Shown here: positions 9,415 to 18,038 of the stretch, piece after piece
Position numbering within the stretch: position 1 is the first letter of the stretch
Layout: every line of letters starts with the position of its first letter
DNA from: CAZUXE01 sp964624585
GTDB lineage: Bacteria; Hydrothermota; Tepidihabitantia; B3-TA06
NCBI GenBank assembly: GCA_964624585.1
Contig: CAZUXE010000012.1
Span: 1-61,231, forward strand
Reading direction: 5' to 3'
DNA: 61,231 nucleotides
Program-made: the position numbers and the translations under genes
Notes under the pieces: model-generated
The model's database searches: none
Told to the model about the DNA's origin: nothing
What the model saw: only the letters and a program-made list of their open reading frames with translations

Positions 9415-10629
9415 CTAATCGTACAATTTGCCAACCCAGGCGTTTCTGTAGTAATGCCGCAGAATGGCTACCGCGCTTCTACCACGTCGCGCCATTTCCA
9501 TAGCTCCATATTGGCACATACCTACACCGTGGCCCCAACCGTGTCCTTCAAAAACCATCTTATTACCCGATTGTTTTATTTTATAATACTGACTTTTAAG
9601 TTCGAACACCGAACGCAGGGTGGAGCCTTTGATTGTATGTTTGCCTTTGTTAGAGATAACATACATTTTTACAACACGATGCGATTTTGGATTAATGTCA
9701 AGAGACCATGATTTTATACGCGCTCCTGAAGGAATCATCCGCTGAATTTTGGAATAAAAATCCTTTTTAGGAATAGCCTTCTTCCAGTTAAAGTGCGGAG
9801 ATTTAGCGCAGTAGGGCCTGCAAAGAAAGGGCGCGTCGCGTACGGAACGAAGATAAGGAATAGCTGAAGACCAGGCGTCTTCGGAGTTAGCTGTATATCC
9901 TCCACAGGTTGAGGAATAGCGGGCGTCAAGCAATTTATTTCCTGAAAGAACCACCATACCGCGGGTATTGTTCACAGCTCTTGTACACCATTCCGTTTCC
10001 CTGCTCATACCGGAATAAACCTGATCGCGGGTATCGGCATAAACATCAAAGCCTTGCCTGTGATGTCCGCCAAATCGTGAAATAGCATATGAGCGTGCGC
10101 AAATTGCCTGAGCTTCCACTGCATGTAGGATATCTTTTGACCCCGTGCCTATTTCACGTGGAACCACTCCGCATAAATACTGTTCCAAAGGAAGTAGATT
10201 TATTACATTAAATCCTGACGAAGTACCTGCTGTTATCGCGAGCCAGCCTCTATAAGGCTGACCGTTAAGTTTTAAGATAGTGTTTCTGTCGGGAGCTATT
10301 TTTATAGGCAGTTTTGGATTGGTTAAATGTTCCTTTGAGTTTAAGCTTACGGAAAGTTGCCCTGCAGTGTTAGATATAAGCCAGCTTGCGCCATTGCCCA
10401 ACACAGGGGTTGAACCGTTGGGTGTGGAAAGAGTGTGTGAACCATTAGCTTCTATATTCACAGACTGCAGATTCTCTGCAACTAAAACCTTTATTACAGG
10501 CTCCCTACCCCAAGGTTCCAGATTATAACGATTTATGCAGCCTGATAATGATAACACGAAGACAACTAATAAGCCGAGCAGAAATAGCGCTCGTCTGTCA
10601 ATTATCGGCCTAGCCTTTAGCTTCTTCAA
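9415..10629 (-). CDS. SpoIID/LytB-domain lipoprotein, putative peptidoglycan lytic transglycosylase
   Basis: Membrane-anchored cell-wall enzyme of the SpoIID family, which cleaves glycan strands denuded of stem peptides. I place the start at a TTG (10629) because GGAGG stands 6 nt before it inside the hslV 3' end, giving 404 residues. A lipoprotein signal (about 13-30) ends in LSGC, with Cys31 the lipidated residue. The SpoIID domain has GVVPREIG, QAICARSYAI, YADTRDQVYSG, STCGGYTANSEDAW and GHGWGHGVGMCQYGA. The gene overlaps hslV by 20 nt. In a diderm with no other sporulation gene in view it is more likely a wall-remodelling enzyme than a sporulation one. Confidence 0.9.
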   Translation of the reverse strand: MKKLKARPIIDRRALFLLGLLVVFVLSLSGCINRYNLEPWGREPVIKVLVAENLQSVNIEANGSHTLSTPNGSTPVLGNGASWLISNTAGQLSVSLNSKEHLTNPKLPIKIAPDRNTILKLNGQPYRGWLAITAGTSSGFNVINLLPLEQYLCGVVPREIGTGSKDILHAVEAQAICARSYAISRFGGHHRQGFDVYADTRDQVYSGMSRETEWCTRAVNNTRGMVVLSGNKLLDARYSSTCGGYTANSEDAWSSAIPYLRSVRDAPFLCRPYCAKSPHFNWKKAIPKKDFYSKIQRMIPSGARIKSWSLDINPKSHRVVKMYVISNKGKHTIKGSTLRSVFELKSQYYKIKQSGNKMVFEGHGWGHGVGMCQYGAMEMARRGRSAVAILRHYYRNAWVGKLYD

Positions 10630-11152
10630 GATGAACCTCCGTGTTTGTGTAAATGCCAATCTCTCCTGCAATTTTAAGAGAGGTTTTTACAATATCTTTC
10701 ACCGCAAGCTTTGAGTGTGCCTTAAGAGCTCGCGCTGCTGCCAAAGCGTATGGACCGCCTGAACCTATAACCGCAATACCATCATCTGGTTCAATTATAT
10801 CGCCTGAACCGGAAACTACGAAGGCGTGCTCTGGATCTAGAATGGCCATAAAAGCTTCCAGACGCCGTAAAGCCTTATCCATACGCCATTCCTTGGCCAA
10901 TTCAATTACGGCGCGCGTAAGGTTACTTGGAAATTCCGATACCTTGGCTTCAAACTTTTCAAAAAGAGTCAGGGCATCGGCTGTAGAACCGGCGAAACCG
11001 ATAAGTATGCGCTCTCCTATGCGGCGGATTTTACGAGCCTTGTGTTTCATTACCGTATCTCCCAAAGTTACTTGACCATCTGAACCTATAACGGCAATTT
11101 TACGTTTGATATCCAACATACCGAGAACGGTGGTTGAACGAATTTTAGGCAT
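10610..11152 (-). CDS. hslV: ATP-dependent protease peptidase subunit HslV
   Basis: Proteasome-like threonine peptidase that forms the HslUV protease with the AAA+ unfoldase HslU. The mature N-terminal nucleophile should be Thr7 after a six-residue propeptide (MPKIRS-TT). Family blocks follow: GSDGQVTLGDTVMK, RKIRRIGERILIGFAGSTADALTLFEKFE, and GSGGPYALAAARAL. Length (180) is normal. A strong AGGAGG site precedes the ATG. The order topA-xerC-hslV is a known bacterial arrangement, but the usual next gene hslU is replaced by spoIID, so the unfoldase must be encoded elsewhere. Confidence 0.95.
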   Translation of the reverse strand: MPKIRSTTVLGMLDIKRKIAVIGSDGQVTLGDTVMKHKARKIRRIGERILIGFAGSTADALTLFEKFEAKVSEFPSNLTRAVIELAKEWRMDKALRRLEAFMAILDPEHAFVVSGSGDIIEPDDGIAVIGSGGPYALAAARALKAHSKLAVKDIVKTSLKIAGEIGIYTNTEVHLEEAKG

Positions 11153-11162
11153 TTACTCCTCC

Positions 11163-11276
11163 TTAATAAATAAAAAATAAGCTAATGACGGATACAGCAA
11201 GCAGTATAAAACGCTTTGGCAAAATTTCCTTCCTTTTTATCCGCCTTGTCTTTAACCTTATCTTTGACTTTTGCAC
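11163..11276 (-). CDS. Possible small membrane protein (37 residues)
   Basis: A short frame fills the space between xerC and hslV. It would start at a GTG 4 nt after the xerC stop, with GGAGG 12 nt upstream inside the xerC end. The product has a strongly basic N-terminal half (12 Lys/Arg in about 22 residues) and a hydrophobic C-terminal helix (FILLAVSVISLFFIY), so it would be a tail-anchored membrane peptide. No family is recognised. It may be only a chance frame in a spacer. Confidence 0.3.
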   Translation of the reverse strand: MQKSKIRLKTRRIKRKEILPKRFILLAVSVISLFFIY

Positions 11277-11280
11277 TAAT

Positions 11281-12189
11281 TTAGTCTTCCTCCGCCCTTG
11301 GATGCGCTTTTTTGTAAATTTCTTTAAGACGCTTGACACTAACATGCGTATATATTTGAGTTGTGGAAAGAGAAGCGTGTCCTAAAAGCTCTTGCACCGC
11401 TCGTAAATCGGCGCCGCGCTCCAAAAGATGGGTAGCAAAGGAATGGCGCAACGCGTGTGGTTTTACTGCAGGTGTTGAAGGCAGTTGGGATAGGTAGTAG
11501 TTCACAATACGACGCAAATCGCGTACACCTATTCTTTTTCCGCTATCTTCTTTTATGAACAAAGCCCCTGATTGCCTGGTACCTATGTATTTTTTTAATG
11601 CCTCTGATGCCTTTGCGCTTAGAGGAAGAATACGTTCCTTTGAACCCTTGCCTAAAACTTTCAACTCGCCGGCGGCAAAGTTTATGTCAGAGATATCCAA
11701 ACCGGCAAGTTCGGAAATGCGTAAGCCTTCGTCATAGAGAAGTTCGATAATTGCTCTGTCGCGAAGAAGTTGGTGGTCGGCACCTTTTAAATTTTCGAAA
11801 ATATCACTTATTTGCCTTTGTGTAAAGACTTGCGGTAATCGACGTGAAAGCTTTGGCCCTTTAACCAAACGTGCAGGGTTAAGTGAAATACGTTCATCTC
11901 GGCACAGAAACTTGTAGAATGTCTTGACGGACGATAACCTGCGTTGAATAGTACGTTTAGAGTAACCGAAGCGGGTCTGCATAGCTATAAATCCACGTAC
12001 ATCTTGCCTGTCAACAGCATAAATGTCCATTTTAGCTTTATATTCCTTGATGTAGTCTAAAAAATGCAACAAATCTTTACGATAGGCTCTTAAGGTGTGT
12101 TCAGAGGCCCTGCGTTCGTCCCTTAAGTAGCGCATAAAATCTTTTGCGTCTTTAGGAAGACTGGGTTGCAGAGAAACTCGTTTAGACAT
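11281..12189 (-). CDS. xerC: XerC/XerD-family tyrosine recombinase
   Basis: Site-specific recombinase likely resolving chromosome dimers at dif. An N-terminal SAM-like DNA-binding domain (about 10-95) precedes a catalytic domain with the complete set Arg157, Lys181, His245, Arg248, His271 and Tyr280 (nucleophile in QIYTHV). The 302-residue length is typical for XerC/XerD. Its ATG directly abuts the topA stop. The position between topA and hslV favours XerC over a mobile-element integrase, though XerD cannot be excluded from the sequence alone. Confidence 0.92.
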   Translation of the reverse strand: MSKRVSLQPSLPKDAKDFMRYLRDERRASEHTLRAYRKDLLHFLDYIKEYKAKMDIYAVDRQDVRGFIAMQTRFGYSKRTIQRRLSSVKTFYKFLCRDERISLNPARLVKGPKLSRRLPQVFTQRQISDIFENLKGADHQLLRDRAIIELLYDEGLRISELAGLDISDINFAAGELKVLGKGSKERILPLSAKASEALKKYIGTRQSGALFIKEDSGKRIGVRDLRRIVNYYLSQLPSTPAVKPHALRHSFATHLLERGADLRAVQELLGHASLSTTQIYTHVSVKRLKEIYKKAHPRAEED

Positions 12190-14415
12190 TTAGTCTTTCT
12201 TCAACTTCTTCTTGGCAGTCGTTTTCTTTTCTGTTTTCTTAGCTTTAGTTGATTTAGGTTTTGGCTTAAGCTTTTCAGGGTTACATTTAACACAGTAGGT
12301 TTCTTTAGGGGCTTTTACCATATAGTTGTTACATTTTTCACATAATTCGTCAGAAAGAGGATAGGGCGAAGAGAAAACACAATCGTCGGAAGAACATTTG
12401 TAGAACTTGCCTCTTTTCCCGCGAAGCTCAAGTACGTCCGAGCTGCACAAAGGACAAGGCTGAGGCAGAATATAAGGTGAAGTATACTTGCATTCAGGAT
12501 ACCTTGAACAGGCAAGAAAGCGTCCGAATTTACCTACTTTTATAACCATCGGAGCGCCGCATTCAGGACATATTTTTTCGGTTTTTTCCTCCTGCTCCTC
12601 ACTCATAGGTTTAGTATAACGACACTCGGGGAAACCTGAGCAGGCGTGGAATTTCCCAAAACGTCCCCATTTTTCAATCAAAGGTTTGCCGCATTTGGGA
12701 CAAACTTCTCCGGTTTCCTTAATTACCTTTTGCTTAATTTCAGGTATTTCAGCCTCAACCTTTTCAAGAAGCGCTGAGAATGGTTCCCAAAACTCACGCA
12801 AAATTTTCTGCCAGTCGTAGGTTCCTTCAGCCACTTGATCGAGTTCCTCTTCCATTTTGCGAGTAAACTCAACATTGAACAAGTCTTTGAATCTAGGTAT
12901 CAAAAGGTCATTGACTAAAATTCCAAGTTCAGTAGGAATTAGGGTAGAACGTTCTCTAGTTACGTAATGCCTGCTTGCCAAAGTTCCCATAATTGCCGCG
13001 TAGGTTGAAGGACGACCGATACCATTTGCCTCAAGCCGACGGATTAAGGAAGCTTCGGTAAAACGCGCAGGTGGCTGAGTTTGCTTTTTTTCAACAATCA
13101 GTTCAACCAATTTAAGCTCGTCATTCTCTTTAAGAACAGGAAGCTGGATATCTGTTTCGCGTTTTTCCCTAAGATAGAGTTTTTCAAAACCGTCAAAGAC
13201 CTGTTTTAAGGAACGCGCTCTGAAAAGATGTCCTTCGTGAGTGATTTCTACGACTCTACGTTCATAGCGGGAATCGGACATTTGTGAGGCAAGATAGCGA
13301 CGGTAGATAATATCGTATAGTTTTTTGGCCTCCCTTTCAAGATAGGAAGAAATAAAATCAGGAGTACGGGAAAGTCCTGTGGGACGTATTGCCTCGTGAG
13401 CTGCTTGGGCGTCTTTTTTATCCTTAAAAGCGCGAGGATTGGCGTATTCTTGACCGATGGTTTCAATAATATGTCCCTTTGTAGTTTCTATGAATTCAGG
13501 AGCTATTCTCAAACTGTCGGTACGCATATAGGTAATAAGACCAACGGTGGTACGTTCAAGAGTAACGCCTTCGTAGAGGCTTTGGGCTATTCTCATAGTT
13601 CTGCGGGGAGCGAACCGTAGAAGCGTGGATGCTTCTTGCTGCAAGGTAGATGTTTTGAAGGGAGGTAGAGGAGTAAAGGTTTTTTCATCCTTAACAAAGG
13701 AGGAAACCGTAATCTTCATGCCGTTAGCGAACAACTTTTTTACTTTTAGCATTTGTTCTTCGTTTATCCTGTCAGCCTTCTTACCGTCAATTTTGAGCAA
13801 CTCGGCTTCAAATTGTTCACCGGCGACTTCAAAAATACCTTTAACTGTCCAGTAGGCTTCCGGCTTAAATGCTTCTATTTCTTTTTCCCTCTCTGCCAGA
13901 ATTCTTAAGGCCACAGTTTGCACTCTGCCCGCCGAAAGACCGCGGCGAATCATCTTCCACAATAGCGGGGAAACCTTGTAGCCTACTAATCTGTCAAGTA
14001 CCCTTCTGGTTTTGTGAGCGTCAACCAGCAGATTATCTATTGCACCGGGAGATTTCAATGCTTTTTTTACACCCTGACTTGTTATTTCATAGAACCTTAT
14101 TCTAACGATATCATCGTGGTTTATCACTTGTGCAAGATGGTAGGCAATGGCCTCACCTTCTCTGTCAGGGTCAGGAGCGAGGTATATTTTTCGGGCATTC
14201 TTTGCCTTTTTTTGAATTTCTTTTATGTCTTTAGCCTTCCCTCTGATTTTTATGTACTCTGGATAAAAGTTATTGTCTTTAATTTCAACGCCCAGACGCG
14301 ACTTAGGCAAATCCATTATATGCCCTTTACTGGATATTACGCTTACTTTGCCGTGCAAAAGCTTGCGAATGGTTTTAGCCTTGGTGGGCGATTCAACAAT
14401 TATGAGATCTTTCAT
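12190..14415 (-). CDS. topA: DNA topoisomerase I (type IA)
   Basis: Relaxes negative supercoils through a 5'-phosphotyrosine intermediate. The TOPRIM domain has Glu8 and the DPDRE motif with Asp82 and Asp84; the active-site tyrosine is Tyr296 in LITYMRTDS. The C-terminal third holds three classic topoisomerase zinc ribbons (CPKCG...CSGFPEC, CPECG...CSRYPEC, CPLC...CSSDDC) plus a fourth short CxxC pair, and ends in a Lys-rich tail. It totals 741 residues. The ATG has GGAGG 3 nt upstream and overlaps the rluD 3' end by 23 nt, indicating coupling within the rluD-topA-xerC operon. Confidence 0.97.
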   Translation of the reverse strand: MKDLIIVESPTKAKTIRKLLHGKVSVISSKGHIMDLPKSRLGVEIKDNNFYPEYIKIRGKAKDIKEIQKKAKNARKIYLAPDPDREGEAIAYHLAQVINHDDIVRIRFYEITSQGVKKALKSPGAIDNLLVDAHKTRRVLDRLVGYKVSPLLWKMIRRGLSAGRVQTVALRILAEREKEIEAFKPEAYWTVKGIFEVAGEQFEAELLKIDGKKADRINEEQMLKVKKLFANGMKITVSSFVKDEKTFTPLPPFKTSTLQQEASTLLRFAPRRTMRIAQSLYEGVTLERTTVGLITYMRTDSLRIAPEFIETTKGHIIETIGQEYANPRAFKDKKDAQAAHEAIRPTGLSRTPDFISSYLEREAKKLYDIIYRRYLASQMSDSRYERRVVEITHEGHLFRARSLKQVFDGFEKLYLREKRETDIQLPVLKENDELKLVELIVEKKQTQPPARFTEASLIRRLEANGIGRPSTYAAIMGTLASRHYVTRERSTLIPTELGILVNDLLIPRFKDLFNVEFTRKMEEELDQVAEGTYDWQKILREFWEPFSALLEKVEAEIPEIKQKVIKETGEVCPKCGKPLIEKWGRFGKFHACSGFPECRYTKPMSEEQEEKTEKICPECGAPMVIKVGKFGRFLACSRYPECKYTSPYILPQPCPLCSSDVLELRGKRGKFYKCSSDDCVFSSPYPLSDELCEKCNNYMVKAPKETYCVKCNPEKLKPKPKSTKAKKTEKKTTAKKKLKKD

Positions 14416-15415
14416 ATTCCTCCAAGAAATCCACTATACTTTGCATATCGTTGGGCAATTCTAATTCAAAACGCATCTGTCTACCGGTTGCAGGATGCTT
14501 AAAACCCAGCGCTTTTGCGTGAAGCGCCTGTCTTGAAATTCTTTTCAGACACCCATCTAACACCTCGGCTTCATTTGCCGAAGCGGGATGTATTTCTTGC
14601 CTACCCTGATATTCATAATCACCAATGACCGGATGTCCGTAATGCCGCAAGTGAACTCTTATTTGATGAGTTCTGCCGGTTACCAACCACAAACGTAAAT
14701 AAGATACACAGCCGGCGTAAACTCTTTTTAGCAGAAACCGTGTAGCGGCTTCTCTTGAAGATATGGGCGTTACCGTCATTCTTCTGCGGTCAAGGGTTGA
14801 ACGACCAATAGGTGCAGCTATTTTACCTTCGGTAAGCTCAAATTTTCCCCATGCTAGGGCGGCGTATTCCTTATACATGGTTCTGGCCGAGGTCTGACGG
14901 GTTAAATTAACCAACGCTTCGTAGCTTTTAGCAAAAAGAATAAGCCCAGTTGTGTCTTTGTCAAGTCTATGCACTACTCCGGGACGCACTTCACCGTGTT
15001 CGCCACGCGGTAGGTCTTTGCAATGCGCAAGAAGGGCATTCACAAGTGTACCTTTAAGATGACCGCGGGCAGGATGCACAACCATATTCGGCTGCTTATT
15101 AATAAGGATAATATCATCGTCTTCGTAAACGATATCAAGCGCAATTTCCTCAGGCTGTAGGGCTATCTCTCTATCCGGTACTGTAAACACGGCATCGACC
15201 TTATCGCCTTCGGCAAGTTTGAACGAAGGTTTCACAGCCTTTCCGTTCACTGTAATTTTACCGCTTTTTATAAGTTTTGCCACCATAGAACGTGAAACAC
15301 TTACGCCCGAAGTAGTTATGTAGAGATCTAACCGCTTGCCCATCATTTTTCTGGAAACTATGCGGTGGAACTCTTTTTCAACAAAACCTGTAGAATTTTC
15401 CACTGAGCTATCCAC
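14393..15415 (-). CDS. rluD: RluD-family 23S rRNA pseudouridine synthase
   Basis: Isomerises uridine to pseudouridine in large-subunit rRNA. An S4 RNA-binding domain (MGKRLDLYITTSGVSVSRSMVAKLIKSG...ITVNG) precedes the catalytic domain with the HRLDKDTTGLILFAK motif carrying the catalytic Asp, and RTHQIRVHLRHYGHPVIGD. The reading frame is open to 15457. I place the start at a GTG at 15415 because a TAATTA box lies 5 nt upstream and no ribosome site fits the other candidates; this start is uncertain. It is the first gene of the rluD-topA-xerC-hslV-spoIID run. Confidence 0.88.
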   Translation of the reverse strand: MDSSVENSTGFVEKEFHRIVSRKMMGKRLDLYITTSGVSVSRSMVAKLIKSGKITVNGKAVKPSFKLAEGDKVDAVFTVPDREIALQPEEIALDIVYEDDDIILINKQPNMVVHPARGHLKGTLVNALLAHCKDLPRGEHGEVRPGVVHRLDKDTTGLILFAKSYEALVNLTRQTSARTMYKEYAALAWGKFELTEGKIAAPIGRSTLDRRRMTVTPISSREAATRFLLKRVYAGCVSYLRLWLVTGRTHQIRVHLRHYGHPVIGDYEYQGRQEIHPASANEAEVLDGCLKRISRQALHAKALGFKHPATGRQMRFELELPNDMQSIVDFLEEYERSHNC

Positions 15416-15712
15416 AAGTGTAATTATGCTTAGGCTGACAAGGTTTGCAACTGCCAAAGCCTTAGTTTTGAATATTTGTTTATCTTTCAGATAAAGAACA
15501 GGTGGAGCCTACTCCGTTCAACAGTGAACTTTTAAAGCCAACCGGAGGTTTAGGTAGAAATCAGTGTTACGGAGGGAGTATTGCGGGGTGTTAGGAATGA
15601 GATGTTACAAGTGAAGTTGCGGATAGTATTATGCGGGGTGTTACGGGAGCTTTGAGTGATTTGTAGCGGATCGAAGCGGAAGATGCTTGCAAGTCTACGT
15701 TTCAAGAAAATG
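15416..15712. repeat. Intergenic spacer with GTTACGG-type repeats
   Basis: Between rluD and the pdaD stop. It holds a cluster (15564-15647) of the words GTGTTACGG, TTGCGGGGTGTTAGG, GATGTTAC and GCGGGGTGTTACGGG. The same words recur in other intergenic gaps of this window. Confidence 0.6.
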
Positions 15713-16264
15713 CTAGAGTATAAATACTGCTGCAGCCAATACAGTTGTCCACAAACCGTCTTTGTGTCCCACGGCGGTTTGGGTCATATGTCGTGTTCTG
15801 ACAATTTTCCCTGAAATTTTCCACACTTCGCGGCGTTCGTCATAGCTTGAATCAATATCAAATGGCACTCCAAGTGTTGAGGCCAACATCTGTGCAGCTA
15901 AATCTTCGGCGTACTCCCCTGCTTTGGTTTCTCTCTCGCCAAAAGAGTGATATTCAGAGAGGTATCCGTGCTGTTTTGGGTCTGCTGGGACAGCCACTCC
16001 GACCGATGCACTGATAAGCCGATGCGGTTCGTTGGTTTGATTTTCGCTCATCACCACGAATACAATTTGGCCATGGGCCAGCATTGCGCTTCCTTTTGAA
16101 CGTGAGATAATTTTACAATTTGGCGGAAGGATACTTGATACTTTAACCAAATTAAATGGCGCAATACCTGCATAACGCAGCGCTGCCTCAAAAGAGGCAA
16201 GCTTGTCTTTTGCCCGACCAACTCCGCGTGTCAGGAACATTTTTTTTGGAACCATGCCAGTCAT
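15713..16264 (-). CDS. pdaD: Pyruvoyl-dependent arginine decarboxylase
   Basis: Converts arginine to agmatine, the entry to polyamine synthesis, using a pyruvoyl group made by self-cleavage. The family segments VPKKMFLTRGVGRAKDKLASFE and KVSSILPPNC are present; cleavage is expected between the two adjacent serines of VSSILPP, the second becoming pyruvoyl. From the ATG at 16264 it is 183 residues (another ATG at 16255 gives 180). The open frame continues into the upstream tRNA, but that extension (AVAQLGERLVRNEEVDG) is just translated tRNA. No Shine-Dalgarno site exists: the ATG is only 5 nt from the tRNA 3' end, so tRNA processing would leave an almost leaderless mRNA. Confidence 0.93.
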   Translation of the reverse strand: MTGMVPKKMFLTRGVGRAKDKLASFEAALRYAGIAPFNLVKVSSILPPNCKIISRSKGSAMLAHGQIVFVVMSENQTNEPHRLISASVGVAVPADPKQHGYLSEYHSFGERETKAGEYAEDLAAQMLASTLGVPFDIDSSYDERREVWKISGKIVRTRHMTQTAVGHKDGLWTTVLAAAVFIL

Positions 16265-16269
16265 TAAAA

Positions 16270-16342
16270 TGGAGCTGAACGGATTCGAACCGTCGACCTC
16301 CTCGTTGCGAACGAGGCGCTCTCCCAGCTGAGCTACAGCCCC
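16270..16342 (-). tRNA. tRNA-Ala (anticodon CGC)
   Basis: A 73-nt cloverleaf on the minus strand: acceptor GGGGCTG/CAGCTCC with discriminator A, D-arm GCTC...GAGC, anticodon stem CCTCG/CGAGG with loop TTCGCAA (anticodon CGC, reads GCG), and T-arm GACGG-TTCGAAT-CCGTT. The G3:U70 wobble, the identity element of tRNA-Ala, is present. CCA is not encoded. pdaD begins 5 nt after its 3' end. Confidence 0.97.
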
Positions 16343-16363
16343 TGATTCCTCCACGAACCTTGA

Positions 16364-16392
16364 ATATTACAGTGATTGTTTGAAGATGTCAA
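16364..16392 (-). promoter_or_regulatory. Promoter of tRNA-Ala-pdaD
   Basis: On the minus strand TTGACA (16392-16387), 17-nt spacer, TAATAT (16369-16364). The expected start lies about 15 nt before the tRNA 5' end. The word AAACGCCCTC sits just upstream of the -35 box (16407-16398). Confidence 0.8.
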
Positions 16393-16742
16393 TACAAGAG
16401 GGCGTTTAGCGGAGTTCTACATTAAATTAAAGAAGCATGTTATTATAACCGAAGAAAAGGGGAAACACGTATGCTTTTTATACACAACGATACAGTCGCC
16501 AGCTTGCTGAGCTAGGACAAGTTGCCTATTTGATGTTTTTTATCCACAATACCGTTACCGTGGTCACTAGGTTAACATTATCGCCGGAATTTAGCTGGCA
16601 AGCAAGCCCTAAAGCCATAGCCTATGGTTGACTTATAGGCATAATACGGATATTATTAATATACAGAAAGAAATATTTGACAATTCACTTCAAGTTTGTT
16701 TTTGAAGCTTAGCTTTTATTTAACTTAGGAGATAGAGTAAGC
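16393..16742. other. Intergenic region between divergent tRNA-Ala and der
   Basis: About 350 nt without a gene. A possible der promoter is TTGACT near 16628 with downstream AT-rich boxes. The der ribosome site (TAGGAG, 16727-16732) ends the region. Confidence 0.5.
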
Positions 16743-18038
16743 ATGAACGCTGTGGCAGCTCTGGTAGGACGGCCTAATGTTGGCAAGTCCACTCTTTTCA
16801 ACAGGTTAGTCGGTCGACGCGAGGCTATTACCCTAAAGGAACCGGGAATAACCAGAGACAGATTGTACGGAATTGTAAACTGGCTGGATAAATCGTTCAC
16901 CTTAATTGACACAGGCGGTTTCATTCCTAACCCGCAGGCTCCACTGGAAGAGCAAATGACCCATCAGGTCAGGCTGGCTATAAAAGAGGCGGAGTTGGTG
17001 CTTTTGACAGTTGATGCCAAAGAAGGTTTACATCCCAGTGATAAAATGCTTGCCGGAATTTTAAGAAAAGAAAATAAGCCCTACATAGTGATTGCGAATA
17101 AATCGGATGTAAAAACAGCTGAATGGGAACATCATCAGTTCCATATATTGGGTGGCGAGGAGCTGTTTTTGGTTTCTGCTGAGCATGGAATTGGCTTTGG
17201 CGAGGTACTTGAGAGCATTTGCGAAAGACTTACTTTTGATATAGCCGATGAGGCCGAACCAAAGGTCAAGATATTGATTGCCGGACGCCCAAACGCCGGT
17301 AAATCAACATTGCTTAACGTTTTAGCAGGTGAAGAACGGGCCGTGGTTGATGCTATTCCGGGAACTACCCGCGATCCTGTGGATACCTATCTTGAGGTTG
17401 GTAAAAAAATATGGAGAATTGTTGATACTGCTGGGTTGAGGCGAAGGACAAAAATTAAAGAGAATGTTGAATACTACGCATCCACAAGACTTCGTAAGGC
17501 TATAAATCGGGCGGATATCATTTTGCTGTTGATAGATTTAACAGAAGGACTCACCCGGCAAGATAAACGCCTGGCAGCCGAAGTTGTTGAAAAACGCAAG
17601 GGGTTGATTTTTGTATTCAACAAGATTGACTTATTCGACAGGCAATCTTTGCGAAACAAGCTTGAGGATATCTCATACGAGCTGCGGGGTATGGAGCAGT
17701 TCTTTAGGGTACTTATATCTGGCAAAATGGAGAAGGGCTTAGATGAATTGATTGCTACAGTGAGTGCACTTACTGAAAAACGGTTTTTGAGGATTTCCAA
17801 AGAGGTTTTAGGTGAATTCGTTCAGCAGATAACCTCAGAGCGTTCGCCAGGACGAAGGGTAAAGATATATAGGCTAATTCAGAAAGTAGGTGCGCCGCCA
17901 CTGTTTCTTGTTGAAACAAACAAACCGGATGAAATTACAGAAAACTATATGCGTTTTCTAACTAATCGATTACGCGAGGCTTTTGGTTTTGAAGGTACGA
18001 ATTTGAAGCTTAAAACCACGCAGAGGGTGAAGAGATGA
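16743..18038 (+). CDS. der: Ribosome biogenesis GTPase Der (EngA)
   Basis: Essential double-GTPase needed for 50S subunit assembly. Two tandem G domains are visible: G1 GRPNVGKS at residues 9-16 with DTGG and NKSD, and a second G1 GRPNAGKS near 180 with DTAGLRR and NKID. A C-terminal KH-like domain follows (about 350-431). Length 431 is normal. TAGGAG precedes the ATG. The stop overlaps the plsY start as ATGA. Confidence 0.97.
   Translation: MNAVAALVGRPNVGKSTLFNRLVGRREAITLKEPGITRDRLYGIVNWLDKSFTLIDTGGFIPNPQAPLEEQMTHQVRLAIKEAELVLLTVDAKEGLHPSDKMLAGILRKENKPYIVIANKSDVKTAEWEHHQFHILGGEELFLVSAEHGIGFGEVLESICERLTFDIADEAEPKVKILIAGRPNAGKSTLLNVLAGEERAVVDAIPGTTRDPVDTYLEVGKKIWRIVDTAGLRRRTKIKENVEYYASTRLRKAINRADIILLLIDLTEGLTRQDKRLAAEVVEKRKGLIFVFNKIDLFDRQSLRNKLEDISYELRGMEQFFRVLISGKMEKGLDELIATVSALTEKRFLRISKEVLGEFVQQITSERSPGRRVKIYRLIQKVGAPPLFLVETNKPDEITENYMRFLTNRLREAFGFEGTNLKLKTTQRVKR

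Noticed and set aside
9415..10629. SpoIID as evidence of endospore formation
   Set aside because: The domain is widespread in non-sporulating diderms, and no other sporulation genes are visible; the diderm envelope argues against it.
11281..12189. Tyrosine recombinase as a mobile-element integrase
   Set aside because: Standard XerC length and motifs, within the topA-xerC-hslV housekeeping order, with no attachment repeats or phage genes nearby.
16265..16354. N-terminal extension of pdaD reading AVAQLGERLVRNEEVDG
   Set aside because: This is the well-known spurious translation of a tRNA gene; the tRNA-Ala occupies these bases and pdaD starts after it.
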